From NCBI GenBank assembly GCA_025362035.1, contig JANYIN010000074.1:104238-168237 (forward strand): a stretch of DNA of 64,000 bases, read 5' to 3'. This stretch comes from Gemmatimonadaceae bacterium. Lineage in GTDB: Bacteria; Gemmatimonadota; Gemmatimonadetes; Gemmatimonadales; Gemmatimonadaceae. The translations under genes and the position numbers were made by a program. Under the pieces are notes generated by a model. It was not told the origin of the DNA, did no database searches, and saw only the letters and a list, made by a program, of their open reading frames with translations. Position 1 is the first letter of the stretch. Each line of letters starts with the position of its first letter. Shown piece by piece: positions 31,490 through 41,181 of the stretch.

Positions 31490-32389
31490 ATGCCACCCAT
31501 TCCCCCGCCCAGGGCGGACGGCTTTACCACGTCCACCGAGGTCCCGCTCTACTGGGCCGAGTACGGCGACGCGAGCGCGCCCCCGCTGCTGCTGCTCCAT
31601 GGTGGTCCTGGCGCCAGTCACGAGTACCTGCTTCCGCAAATGCTCGAGCTGGCGCGCGATCATCGCGTGGTCTGCTACGATCAGCGCGGCGGCGGGCGTT
31701 CGCGACACGACGAGGATCGCGCCGAAATCGGCTGGCGTAACCAAGTGCACGATGCCGGCCTTGTCGCCACGGAGCTTTCTGTCCACCCGCTCACACTGGT
31801 GGGATACTCGTGGGGTGGGCTACTCGCCTTGCTGTATGCCATCGAGTGCAACGCTGGACGCGCGCAGCCCGTGCCCGCGGCCCTCGCCCTGGTGGACCCC
31901 GCTCCGATAACGAGCGCATTTCGCGAGTCGTTCGAGCTTGAGTTCGCGCGCCGACAATCCAGCCCCCACATTGCAGCGATGAGAGCGAAGTTGGCCGCAT
32001 CCGGGCTGCGCGAGCGGGACGCGGATGCCTACCGGCAGCGCGCATTCGAGTTGAGCGTCGCCGGATATTTCGCCGATCCTCATCGCGCGGTCGACCTCAC
32101 GCCATTTCGGGTGACGGGCCGCGTGCAGCAGTCTATCTGGAAGTCACTCGGCCAGTTCGACCTGGGCGAGTCGCTGCGAAGCGTTCACATCCCGTCCTTC
32201 GTCACACATGGCCGTCAGGATCCGATTCCCCTCGCGTCGTCTGAGACAGTCGCGCGTGCCCTGGACACGGAGTGCCTCGTCCTGGAAGACTGCGGGCACG
32301 TCCCCTATGTTGAACAACCTGCATCGCTCTTCCCGCCTCTGCTCGCGTTCCTGCGAGGCGCGGAAGCTCCGCTCCCCAACGTCTTCTAA
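31490..32389 (+). CDS. Alpha/beta hydrolase, proline iminopeptidase-like
   Basis: LLLHGGPGASHEYLLPQMLEL, YDQRGGGRS, LVGYSWGGLLALLYA, DCGHVPYVEQP. Confidence 0.85.
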   Translation: MPPIPPPRADGFTTSTEVPLYWAEYGDASAPPLLLLHGGPGASHEYLLPQMLELARDHRVVCYDQRGGGRSRHDEDRAEIGWRNQVHDAGLVATELSVHPLTLVGYSWGGLLALLYAIECNAGRAQPVPAALALVDPAPITSAFRESFELEFARRQSSPHIAAMRAKLAASGLRERDADAYRQRAFELSVAGYFADPHRAVDLTPFRVTGRVQQSIWKSLGQFDLGESLRSVHIPSFVTHGRQDPIPLASSETVARALDTECLVLEDCGHVPYVEQPASLFPPLLAFLRGAEAPLPNVF

Positions 32390-32397
32390 GGGCGCCG

Positions 32398-32846
32398 TGG
32401 CCGACGAGACTATCCAACCACACATCACGACCCTCGACTACGACGGACGGTGCTTCAACGTGAGCTGTCGCGTGGCGTTCGACGGTATTGAGTACGTCGG
32501 TCGCTTGTATTTTGCCGACGAGTCGTGGGATGACGCGGGCTTGCCCGATCGCGGTGCGTTGCCGGGCCGCACGCGCGAGGAAGCGCTGGCCATGGCGCGG
32601 CGGCTCACGCCGCAGGACATGCTGCTGCGCTATCGGAGAGCCTTGGCGGAAAAGCGGCGATTCATCGGACTCCGCAAGGCGACGGACGAGATCCTCGGGA
32701 AGATCCGCTATCTGAACCAGGTCGCGATCTCGATGCGCGCCGGCATGCTCGATTCCGAAGGCGCCGCGGCGGAGATCGACCTCACGGAATCACAGTTGCA
32801 CGAGATCATCGAGCGTCTACGCGCGTTCGCGGGGCACGAGGGATAG
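32398..32846 (+). CDS. Conserved hypothetical protein
   Basis: Likely GTG start 32398 (VADETIQPHITTLDYDGRCFNVSCRVAFDGIEYVGRLYFAD...) within ORF 32208..32846; sits directly before nth. Confidence 0.6.
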
Positions 32847-32849
32847 TCG

Positions 32850-33587
32850 ATGCCCGCGCGAAAGGCCGCCTCGGGGGGGGCCGCACCGCAACAGTCTGGA
32901 AGACAACGGAAGCCGCCCGGCAGCCAGCCGGCGAAACGAAAGGTTTTTCGAGGCGCGGCACTCCGGCTGCAGGCCACCGTTGTTCTCGACCGGCTGCTCC
33001 GCGCGTATCCCCACGCGCACTGCGCGCTGGATTTCACGAACGCCTACGAGTTGCTCTGCGCCACGATTCTCAGCGCGCAGTGCACCGACAAGCGCGTGAA
33101 CCTCGTCACGCCGGCACTGTTCCGGCGGTACCGGGACGCGTCCGCGCTGGCGTCGGCGAAGCCGGAGGACGTCGAAGCCATCATCAAGTCCGCCGGCTTC
33201 TTTCGCAGCAAGTCGAAAAGTCTCATTGGCATGGCTGCCGGCCTGGTCGAGCGGCATGACGGAGCCGTGCCCGCCGACATGGATGCGCTCGTGAAGCTTC
33301 CCGGGGTCGGACGCAAGACGGCCAACGTGATCCTCGGGAACGCCTTCGGCAGGAATGACGGTATCGTGGTCGATACGCACGTGACGCGGCTCAGTAATCG
33401 GCTGGGCCTCACCAGAGAAACGGACGCCGTCAAGATCGAACGCGATCTCCTGACACTCTTTCCGCAGCAGCACTGGACGATGATTTCCCATCTGCTGATC
33501 GAGCACGGTCGGCAGGTGTGCCTGGCGCGAACACCGCACTGCACCGACTGCGTGCTTGCCGACGTGTGTCCGTCCGCATTGGTGTGA
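32850..33587 (+). CDS. nth: Endonuclease III
   Basis: LPGVGRKTANVILGNAFGRNDGIVVDTHVTRLSNRLGL HhH-GPD; C-terminal C-x6-C-x2-C-x5-C FeS cluster CLARTPHCTDCVLADVC. Confidence 0.95.
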   Translation: MPARKAASGGAAPQQSGRQRKPPGSQPAKRKVFRGAALRLQATVVLDRLLRAYPHAHCALDFTNAYELLCATILSAQCTDKRVNLVTPALFRRYRDASALASAKPEDVEAIIKSAGFFRSKSKSLIGMAAGLVERHDGAVPADMDALVKLPGVGRKTANVILGNAFGRNDGIVVDTHVTRLSNRLGLTRETDAVKIERDLLTLFPQQHWTMISHLLIEHGRQVCLARTPHCTDCVLADVCPSALV

Positions 33588-33609
33588 GCGACTCCTTGCA
33601 TCCAAGGCC

Positions 33610-34119
33610 ATGACCGCTCGTACCTCGCGCGTCTCGACGCGCCTCGCCTTGTTCGCCCTGCTTGCGAATCTGTGTGGTTGCTCGCACGCCGCGCCCGAGC
33701 CGGAACCCGATCCTGAATTGGTGGCCGAGGTGCCGGTTCGCGTTGCTCCGCCCGATGGAGCTGTCGCGCCGGGCGACTGCCCCGAAGCATTGCGACGTGC
33801 CGCCGTCAGGAACGACCTGCCGGTGGATCGACTGGCATCGCCGGTAAGGATGATCCCGCCGCCGATTGCGCGGCGAGGCATGCCGGAGGCCGTGCGCCGA
33901 GCGAGGTACAACGAGGTGCGGGTAACGGTGCTGGTGGATACCCTCGGCAAGCCCGACATGACGACGTTCACCGTGGTCAAGACGTCGCATCCCTGGCTCG
34001 CCACGAGCGTGAAAGCGGCGGTGGCCAAGTGGACGTTTTCGCCTGCGCAGCTTGCGGGCTGCAAGGTGCCGCGACTGTGGCTGGGTGCGTACACGTCCGG
34101 AAAGACGCCAGAGCCGTGA
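33610..34119 (+). CDS. TonB C-terminal domain (energy transducer-like) lipoprotein
   Basis: Lipobox-like LLANLCGC; VRVTVLVDTLGKPDMTTFTVVKTSHPWLATSVKAAVAKWTFSPAQLAGCKVPRLWLGAYTS. Confidence 0.75.
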   Translation: MTARTSRVSTRLALFALLANLCGCSHAAPEPEPDPELVAEVPVRVAPPDGAVAPGDCPEALRRAAVRNDLPVDRLASPVRMIPPPIARRGMPEAVRRARYNEVRVTVLVDTLGKPDMTTFTVVKTSHPWLATSVKAAVAKWTFSPAQLAGCKVPRLWLGAYTSGKTPEP

Positions 34120-34138
34120 TCGGCCGCGGACCGGGCGG

Positions 34139-36709
34139 CTACCGGATCCGCAAAATCGAAATCCCGATGGCCGACGCCGGCGCGATCGCGCCGCCTCCCG
34201 CCTCATGAAGATCGAACAGTTGCGTGGGACTGGACCCGGCGCCTCCCACCTGTATGAGCATTGTGCCCCCGCCATTCAGCGTGACCGCACTGGTCGTGAA
34301 CGGACCGAACGTGACACTGCGCAACGCGAGTGGCGACGCGGGCGGTCGCGACGAGATATCGGTGCTGTAGCCGAGGAATACCCCGGGCAGGCTCCAGCTC
34401 GCTTCGACGAACGGCGCGGACGCGTTGGGCAGGTCGTCTGCTGCAAGCATGAGCGAGAACTGCGAGAGCAGCTCTGGCCATGTCTTTCCCGCCGCGTTCG
34501 CCACGTTGTCAACGCCGTACTGCGTGAAGTTTCTGATGATCGAGTGCAGGAACGCGCCTTCATCCGCGCCGCCATATGTATCCACGAGCCAACGGGTAAA
34601 CATCCACGAGCTTCCGTAGATGTCGTTATCGTCGGTACCGCTGAGGATGGTCTTGCTTTCGATGTTCTCGAGGTAGTCGGTGAGAAACGCAAAGTGATTG
34701 CCCATCACGTAGACGCCGCCTCCACATCTCGGCGTCGTCGGGCGGATTTCGCAGTCGAGCGTGCCGAAGTAACTCGCATTCGTACGCCAGTCGTTGCCGT
34801 GAATGACGCGTCCGTACATCTCGCTCGCGAGCTGTGCCGTCGCTTCCTCCAGCCACGTTTCCTCGTCGTTTGTGATGATCGGGGTCGCATTGCGCTCCGC
34901 GTTCGCCACGATGTGTTTCGACTCGTGAATGAGCGTGCCCGGCATTAGTCGCTTCCAGAGGGAGCGGCCGTCAAGCGAGGTGCTGGTGGGCGACGTATCC
35001 GTCACCGCGCGGGCATAGAATATCTCCTGCTGATTGCTGCCGTTCACCCGCGGGTCGGCGGCGGGCGAATAGAAGTCGCACGGCTGGACGAAGCCGAGCA
35101 GGTTGGAGGCCGCCTTGTTGACGCGCGGGGTAAACAACATCACGATCCGCCCGAGACGAGAGAGAGAATCGTCGTACGCGAGCGGATCCCCGAACTTCAA
35201 CAGGATGGGCCACGACACCGTTTCATAGTCCTTCGCCAGCGCGACCATGTCCGCATCGACCTTGCCCGCCAGCGCGGACGCCGTGTCCTCCAGCACGATC
35301 GCCTTGGGTCCGACATACACGACCCGCGCCCCGATCAACGGGGAGCCGGCGGTCGTGCAGCTGTTGTAGTTGAATCTGATCGACGCGGTCGCACCCACAG
35401 TTTGCGGCACCGGCACTTGGGACTTCGACAACCCGGGGCGTCCCGGCACTAGCGACAGGTTCGGGCGCGATGACCTGAACCGGTTGGGCGGACCAAGTTG
35501 CCGCCTCAGCTGCTCGCCCTCCTGCAGACGTCGCAGATGTTCGCTCACTGCCACGGCGACCGCGGGGTCGACTGGATTCGGAGCTGCCGACGCCCGCGCC
35601 GGAGCCAGCGTCGGTCGAACCTGCTTACCGAGCTTCGCCGCCACGATGCCACCGCCGGATCCGGTGAGTTCAAAGGACGCGGTCTGGATGCGGTTCTTCC
35701 CGGCGTTGAACACGCTCACCAGGTAGGTGCCAGTGGCCGGGAGTTCGTTGCAGGCCACGTTTCCGGCCGCGGTCGCCATGAAGCTGGCGCCCACCGCCAG
35801 CGAGCGTTGCGTCGCCACGGCCAGCTGCTGCTTGATTCCCACCGTGCCCGCAACTGTGGTCAATTCGACGCTCACCGATTGCGTGCTCTGACAGGGGATG
35901 CCAGAGGTCGGCACCGTAAACGCGATCTGCGTGGTGGAGGCGGTCGTGAGGACGGCGGGCACACCAGCCACCCACACCACGTTGCTGGCTAGAGTGGCAC
36001 CGAAATTCGTGCCCATCACCGTCGCCGTCGTACCAGGCGTGAGCGTCGACGGCGAAATTGAGTTGATGGACGCGAGTGCCGTGCCCGCTGGAGCAGCGAC
36101 AGCGAGGCTCACCGTCGCGCTTACACCCTCGCTCACCGCGGTGATTGTGGTGCTTCCGCCACTCGACGTGGTCACCCGCCCGCTCGCGTCCACCCTGGCC
36201 ACCCGTACGGAGCTCGAACTCCACGTCACGCTTCTGCCGGTCAAGCTGGCCCCATTCCTGTCTGTCAGGGCCGCAGTGATCGTGAATGCCTGACCGGCAA
36301 CGATCCCAACAGGCACTCCACTCAGTGACACCGCTTTCACCGGCGGGGGAAAGACCGTGACGTTTGCCGAGCCCGACTTGCCGTCGACGGTAGCCGTGAT
36401 CGTCGCGGTCCCGACGGACAGACCGGTCACCACGCCGGTTGCGGCGATGACCGGGGCGACGGCTGGATTCGACGAGCTCCACGTGGCCGACTTGCCTGAA
36501 ACCAGCGCACTGAACTGGTCGCGAATTTCCGCGCTCAGCGTCGTCGTCGTGCCCTGCTCGATTGACGCGAGCGCGGGCGAAACGGAGATGAGCGTCACCA
36601 CCGGGGTGGTGGGCCCGCCGGTGCCGGGTGAGGTGCCCGGGTCTCCGCCCCCGCATGCGAGCAGAAAGACGAGGGATGTGGTGCTTAGGGAGATGTGAGA
36701 GACGCGCAT
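34139..36709 (-). CDS. Ig-like (BIG2) + IPT/TIG domain protein with HExxH metallopeptidase-like domain
   Basis: Two BIG2-like repeats ([23 protein letters not shown]...; [21 protein letters not shown]...), IPT-like [19 protein letters not shown], then [15 protein letters not shown]...[15 protein letters not shown]. Confidence 0.8.
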   Translation of the reverse strand: MRVSHISLSTTSLVFLLACGGGDPGTSPGTGGPTTPVVTLISVSPALASIEQGTTTTLSAEIRDQFSALVSGKSATWSSSNPAVAPVIAATGVVTGLSVGTATITATVDGKSGSANVTVFPPPVKAVSLSGVPVGIVAGQAFTITAALTDRNGASLTGRSVTWSSSSVRVARVDASGRVTTSSGGSTTITAVSEGVSATVSLAVAAPAGTALASINSISPSTLTPGTTATVMGTNFGATLASNVVWVAGVPAVLTTASTTQIAFTVPTSGIPCQSTQSVSVELTTVAGTVGIKQQLAVATQRSLAVGASFMATAAGNVACNELPATGTYLVSVFNAGKNRIQTASFELTGSGGGIVAAKLGKQVRPTLAPARASAAPNPVDPAVAVAVSEHLRRLQEGEQLRRQLGPPNRFRSSRPNLSLVPGRPGLSKSQVPVPQTVGATASIRFNYNSCTTAGSPLIGARVVYVGPKAIVLEDTASALAGKVDADMVALAKDYETVSWPILLKFGDPLAYDDSLSRLGRIVMLFTPRVNKAASNLLGFVQPCDFYSPAADPRVNGSNQQEIFYARAVTDTSPTSTSLDGRSLWKRLMPGTLIHESKHIVANAERNATPIITNDEETWLEEATAQLASEMYGRVIHGNDWRTNASYFGTLDCEIRPTTPRCGGGVYVMGNHFAFLTDYLENIESKTILSGTDDNDIYGSSWMFTRWLVDTYGGADEGAFLHSIIRNFTQYGVDNVANAAGKTWPELLSQFSLMLAADDLPNASAPFVEASWSLPGVFLGYSTDISSRPPASPLALRSVTFGPFTTSAVTLNGGGTMLIQVGGAGSSPTQLFDLHEAGGGAIAPASAIGISILRIR

Positions 36710-36854
36710 CGCTTCAGAATCCTGGAAGACCGTTCAAGAACTGACACGGGTGAACGGCGAGGCCCTCTACGACGCGACGTGCGCGCGGGCCCGCCCCATG
36801 ACGCCGTGGGCTCGACGCACTATCTTTCGCCACTCACCCCGTACGGAGGCGCCG

Positions 36855-37313
36855 TTGAAGACAGCTACTTTCGAGACCAACCGCGGGACCATCACTGCGG
36901 AACTGTACGACACCGACGCCCCCAAGACTGTCGAAAACTTCGAGAAGCTCGCGAACGAAGGTTTTTACGATGGCGTAAAGTTCCATCGCGTGATTCCGGA
37001 TTTCGTCGTGCAGGGGGGCGATCCCCTTTCCAAGGACCTCCCCGATGGTGATCCGCGCGTCGGCTCGGGCGGACCGGGGTGGAAGATCAAGTGCGAGACA
37101 GCTGGCAATCCTCGTAAGCACGAGGTCGGGGCACTTTCCATGGCCCATGCCGGAAAGGACACCGGCGGAAGCCAATTCTTCATGGTACTGTCCGAGGACA
37201 ATACACGCCATCTGAACGGCGCCCATACTGTGTTCGGCAAGATCATCGGCGGAATAGACTTCATGAAGCAAATCAAGAAGAACGACGTCATGAACTCGGT
37301 GCGCGTCGTATGA
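36855..37313 (+). CDS. Peptidyl-prolyl cis-trans isomerase (cyclophilin)
   Basis: TTG start at 36855 ([32 protein letters not shown]); [43 protein letters not shown]. Confidence 0.93.
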   Translation: MKTATFETNRGTITAELYDTDAPKTVENFEKLANEGFYDGVKFHRVIPDFVVQGGDPLSKDLPDGDPRVGSGGPGWKIKCETAGNPRKHEVGALSMAHAGKDTGGSQFFMVLSEDNTRHLNGAHTVFGKIIGGIDFMKQIKKNDVMNSVRVV

Positions 37314-37468
37314 GTGCATCCGGCCAGACTGACAAGTCCGCAGGATTCACCGGACTCATCCTCGGTGCGATAGCCATATTCGTCATTCTGTTCAGCATCG
37401 TGCGGATCACGAACGCCAGCTACGTCAGCGAAGGCGGGGAAAAGGCGACGGTGGAGACGCCGAAGTAG
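37310..37468 (+). CDS. Small single-TM membrane protein (52 aa), absent from the supplied ORF track
   Basis: ATGA overlap with the cyclophilin stop; [52 protein letters not shown]. Confidence 0.6.
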   Translation: MSASGQTDKSAGFTGLILGAIAIFVILFSIVRITNASYVSEGGEKATVETPK

Positions 37469-37540
37469 CCTGCCCCACTCGCGGCTTCTCGCAGGGTCAG
37501 GCCGAAGTATACAGTCGGTGCCTCCAGACAGGCCATCACC

Positions 37541-38422
37541 TTAGCGGTCGATGCCCGTGCCGAGCGCGCGCAGATAGCGCGCCGGTGCGTTCAGGAAATC
37601 GCGCGTCAGCGTCACAAATTCCAGTTCGTCGTAAGCTACGGCGACGGCGGGCGCCGTGTCGAAGCTGTAGATGGTCGCGCCGGGAAATGCTGTGAGAATC
37701 GGTGAATGCGTCGCAATGATGAACTGGGCATCCTGCGCAATCATGTCCTGGATCATCACCATCAACGCGAGTTGACTCTGCGGGCTCAACGGCGCCTCCG
37801 GCTCGTCGAGGAGATACAGTCCTCCCGGCACGAACCGGGATTCGAACAGCTTCAGAAAGCTTTGGCCGTGTGAGTTCGCATCGAGATTCGTGCCGTAGCG
37901 TCGCTCCATCTCGGCAAGCGACCTGCGTGCGGGCATCATGGCCAGCGCCTTCGCGCCAGCGGAGCGGTCCGCATACTCGAGGTCAAGGTCGGCGATCCGC
38001 TGCAGAAATTCGGCCCGCATGGTCGAGATTCGCTTGGCGAACCCGAAAAAGTCCTCGGCCCGCAGAAAGAATCCCTTATGTGTCCGTGTGGTCCAGACGA
38101 GACGCAGTGCATCGCCGAGCTCGCGTTGCGCGCCGAGTGTGACGTCTGCCGTCATGTCGGCGGAACCGACGGCCGGAAGACGCGCGGCCGTCGCGATGCC
38201 CTCCAGGAGAGTCGATTTCCCGGATCCGTTTTCACCAACGAAGAAGGTGACGGAGCTCGTGAACGGCAGGGACGCGAGCGCGCGGATCACCGCGACGGAG
38301 AAGGGGAACCTGGCGTCGTCCGCCGTCGCGTCTCGCGTGACCGCGCGAAGGAATGGCGCGGCGCTTTCGTGCGCTTCTCGCGCGGCGGGATTATGCTTCC
38401 GTGATCCTGCTCGACGTGGCAT
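37541..38422 (-). CDS. AAA family ATPase (ABC/SMC-like ATP-binding protein)
   Basis: Walker A FFVGENGSGKSTLLEG, Walker B-like GGLYLLDEPEAPLSPQSQLALM, H-loop FIIATHSPIL; start MPRRAGS at 38422. Confidence 0.88.
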   Translation of the reverse strand: MPRRAGSRKHNPAAREAHESAAPFLRAVTRDATADDARFPFSVAVIRALASLPFTSSVTFFVGENGSGKSTLLEGIATAARLPAVGSADMTADVTLGAQRELGDALRLVWTTRTHKGFFLRAEDFFGFAKRISTMRAEFLQRIADLDLEYADRSAGAKALAMMPARRSLAEMERRYGTNLDANSHGQSFLKLFESRFVPGGLYLLDEPEAPLSPQSQLALMVMIQDMIAQDAQFIIATHSPILTAFPGATIYSFDTAPAVAVAYDELEFVTLTRDFLNAPARYLRALGTGIDR

Positions 38423-38498
38423 GCTGTAATCCTGTCGTGGTGACGATCCGTCCCGCAATTGGCCGCGTCCGAATTCGCCATCAACCATTGCCAGGCAC

Positions 38499-39122
38499 AT
38501 GCTCCCATCCCGCGACGACGCACTCGCTCTGGTCCACGAGTACACCGCCAGCGAATCCCTCCGCAAGCACATGCTCGCTGTGGAGGCCGCGATGCGCGCC
38601 TACGCGGAGCGCGGCGGCGAAGACGTGGAGCGATGGGGACTGGTTGGGCTGATCCACGACTTCGACTACGAGCGGTTTCCGAATGCAGCGCATTCAGCAA
38701 CGGAGGAACATCCAGCCGAGGGGGTCCGGCTACTCCGAGCGCGAGGCTGGCCCGAGGACATTTTGGACGCCATTCTCGGCCACGCGCAGTATTCCGGCGT
38801 CCCGCGCGTGACGCCGATGGCGCGGACGCTCTTCGCGGTAGATGAGTTGACGGGGCTCATCACCGCCACCGCGCTGGTGAAGCCAACGCGCAGCGTGCAC
38901 GAGGTAGATGTACGGTCGGTGCGGAAGCGCCTGAAGGACAAGGCCTTCGCTCGGGGCGTGAGCCGCGAGGACGTGATCCTTGGCGCGGAGGCGCTCGGAG
39001 TGGACCTGGACGAGCATATCGCGTTCGTCATCGGCGCCATGCAGCGTTCGGCGGCGGTGCTGGGCTTGGCGGGAACACCCACGGTGGACCTGACTGCCAA
39101 TTCAACGCTGCACCCGGGGTAG
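38499..39122 (+). CDS. HD domain-containing hydrolase
   Basis: LRKHMLAVEAAMRAYAERGGEDVERWGLVGLIHDFDYERFP (H...HD motif), DAILGHAQYSG. Confidence 0.85.
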   Translation: MLPSRDDALALVHEYTASESLRKHMLAVEAAMRAYAERGGEDVERWGLVGLIHDFDYERFPNAAHSATEEHPAEGVRLLRARGWPEDILDAILGHAQYSGVPRVTPMARTLFAVDELTGLITATALVKPTRSVHEVDVRSVRKRLKDKAFARGVSREDVILGAEALGVDLDEHIAFVIGAMQRSAAVLGLAGTPTVDLTANSTLHPG

Positions 39123-39158
39123 CCGTAGAAGGGATGACGTCACCCCACCGCTGGAACC

Positions 39159-39749
39159 ATGCTCGCGACCTCTTCGCCGTTGTTGTCGTATGCCGCGCCT
39201 TTGCCGGCTGAAGGCGTGATCTCGGAGCGCGCGATTGTGATTGCGGCGCAAGGTGGCTCGAACGACGCCTTTTCGGCGCTCGTTCGGATGCACCAGCGAC
39301 GGGCGTACGCCATCGTTCGCGCGATCGTGCTGTCGCACGAAGACACGGAGGACGCCGTTCAAGAAGGGTTCTTGCACGCTCATCGTGCGCTCGACCGGTT
39401 TCGTCCCGACCAGCCATTCGGGGCGTGGCTCTACCGGATCATGGCGAATGCCGCGCTCGATCTGGTGCGACGCCGCAAGGTGCGCCTCGCGGAAGAGTTG
39501 TCGGAGACCGTACCGATGCCGTTCCGCGATCCGGCGGAGTCGGGCGAACTCCGCGAGCGGCTACAGCAGGCGCTTACGCATCTCACCGACCGCCAGCGCG
39601 CGGTCATCGTGATGCATGACGTGGAAGGGTTCACTCACGGCGAGATCGGGCGAACGCTCGGCATTCCGGAAGGAACGGCTCGTTCGGATCTTCATCATGC
39701 CCGCGCCGCGTTACGCAGGCTTCTGCAGAATCTTCGGAGTACATCATGA
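39159..39749 (+). CDS. ECF RNA polymerase sigma factor
   Basis: AFSALVRMHQRRAYAIVRAIVLSHEDTEDAVQEGFLHAHRALDRFRPDQPFGAWLYRIMANAALD; DVEGFTHGEIGRTLGIPEGTARSDLHHARAALR. Confidence 0.92.
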   Translation: MLATSSPLLSYAAPLPAEGVISERAIVIAAQGGSNDAFSALVRMHQRRAYAIVRAIVLSHEDTEDAVQEGFLHAHRALDRFRPDQPFGAWLYRIMANAALDLVRRRKVRLAEELSETVPMPFRDPAESGELRERLQQALTHLTDRQRAVIVMHDVEGFTHGEIGRTLGIPEGTARSDLHHARAALRRLLQNLRSTS

Positions 39750-40111
39750 CGCAAGACCGCTGGACATCCGGCGACGCCGACCTCACGAACGCACTTCGCG
39801 CGCTCTACGCGGCACCGGTGGAAGAGAACTACTGGGAGGCGCTCGAGGCGCGGATCATCGCGCACGTCGCGCGCGCCGACGAGCGCACCGTGTGGTGGGC
39901 GGAATTGGCGGAAATGGCCAGACCAGGTCTCGTTGCGGCGGCCGCGCTCATTCTCGCGGCGAGCCTCGCGCTGGTGCACTCGCGGCAGCTCGAGGTCCGC
40001 AGCGCGTACGCCGGCGTAATTTCTCCAGCGGCCCCGTCGGTGGAGCCCGCCGCTCGCGCGGCCTCCGTCGGCGATGGTGATGCCGCGATCCATTTCCTCA
40101 TCTCGCGCTAG
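39746..40111 (+). CDS. Candidate membrane anti-sigma factor
   Basis: ATGA overlap with the ECF gene; short cytoplasmic N-terminus then one TM (MARPGLVAAAALILAASLALVHS). Confidence 0.65.
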   Translation: MTQDRWTSGDADLTNALRALYAAPVEENYWEALEARIIAHVARADERTVWWAELAEMARPGLVAAAALILAASLALVHSRQLEVRSAYAGVISPAAPSVEPAARAASVGDGDAAIHFLISR

Positions 40112-40119
40112 GTCCGCGA

Positions 40120-40500
40120 ATGCAGAACCCTAAACAGCAAGCCATCGCGTTTCTACTCGGCGCTCTGTTGGTTGGTGGCGTTGTCGGTTTTGCCTCTGAC
40201 CGCATGCTCCGCAAGGACGACTTCTCCATCGCGGCGCGGCGCAAGGCATTGTACGACGATCTGGCGCTTCAGCCGCCGCAGCGCGCCGCCGCCGACTCGC
40301 TGTTCGACGCGCGAAACTGCCAGTTCGACGCCGTCTTCAAGCCCCTCCAGCCCGCGCTGGATTCGATCAAGGCAAACACACGCACCCAACTGAACGCGCT
40401 ACTCACGCCGGAACAACGGGTGCGGCTCGACGCGCGTCGCAAGGAAGAACAGGCCCGGCACGACGCCGAGCGGAAGCACATCAGGTCTGCCTGCCGCTAG
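40120..40500 (+). CDS. Spy/CpxP/CnrX-like periplasmic helical protein
   Basis: N-terminal TM; helical Gln/Arg-rich segment with TRTQLNALLTPEQRVRLDARRKEEQ (LTxxQ-like). Confidence 0.6.
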   Translation: MQNPKQQAIAFLLGALLVGGVVGFASDRMLRKDDFSIAARRKALYDDLALQPPQRAAADSLFDARNCQFDAVFKPLQPALDSIKANTRTQLNALLTPEQRVRLDARRKEEQARHDAERKHIRSACR

Positions 40501-40517
40501 GCGGTGGCGCGGTCGCC

Positions 40518-40787
40518 TACTTCACGGTGAACGTGAATGGCAACCGCACTATCGTGCGCGCGCTGCGGCCGGCCATTTCGCCCGGCGCGAAGCGATACCC
40601 CCCAATCGCATCGCGGACGCCACCGCCCTCGTCGTCGCGAACAAAGCGGTGTCCGCGTCGCTCCAACTGTTGATCCACCGGTCGGCGCCTTCCGGCTCGC
40701 TATGGTCCCTAGCGACCGGTCCCGGGAGGACTTCCACCTCCTGACTACCGCCATAACGGGCGTACAAAGATGAAGGGGCGCCGGCAA
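40518..40787 (-). pseudogene. TonB C-terminal domain relic (frameshifted)
   Basis: Reverse strand: one frame reads ...SDADTALFATTRAVASAMRLGG, the next frame continues GGYRFAPGEMAGRSARTIVRLPFTFTVK* (stop at 40518-40520), typical of a TonB C-terminus. Confidence 0.6.
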
Positions 40788-40802
40788 TTGCCGGCGCCCC
40801 TT
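40773..40802 (-). terminator. 30-bp perfect palindrome, candidate terminator of csbD-like gene
   Basis: AAGGGGCGCCGGCAATTGCCGGCGCCCCTT, 21 nt downstream of the CsbD stop on the minus strand. Confidence 0.65.
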
Positions 40803-40822
40803 CCATCAACCGTCGGGAAAAC

Positions 40823-41023
40823 TCAGGAATTGCGATCGATATGGGTTTCTGCCTCGCCGACCTTCCGCTGGGCCTTGCCCTCCATTTCCTTCGCCTTTCC
40901 CTTGACTTGCTCGCTCGTGTCGCCGGTCAGGCCGCCGGCAGCGTTGCGGAGCTTGCCTCCGACTTCCTTCGCCGCCCCCTTGACCTGGTTCTTCAGTCCG
41001 TCAGTTCCAAGATCGTCACTCAC
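40823..41023 (-). CDS. CsbD family protein
   Basis: GLKNQVKGAAKEVGGKLRNAAGGLTGDTSEQVKGKAKEMEGKAQRKVGEAE. Confidence 0.92.
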   Translation of the reverse strand: MSDDLGTDGLKNQVKGAAKEVGGKLRNAAGGLTGDTSEQVKGKAKEMEGKAQRKVGEAETHIDRNS

Positions 41024-41181
41024 GCTGATATCCTCCGCTTCGGATGAATCGTCATTGGTCCCTTGCGACAGTCAACTAAGCAACCGACGTGCCGGACCTC
41101 AGCGGAGCGAACCCATCATCTGAAGTTGCGACACACTTGCTGCGCCGCTTTTTTCCTGACGGTACCCTGACCTGGAGAAAG

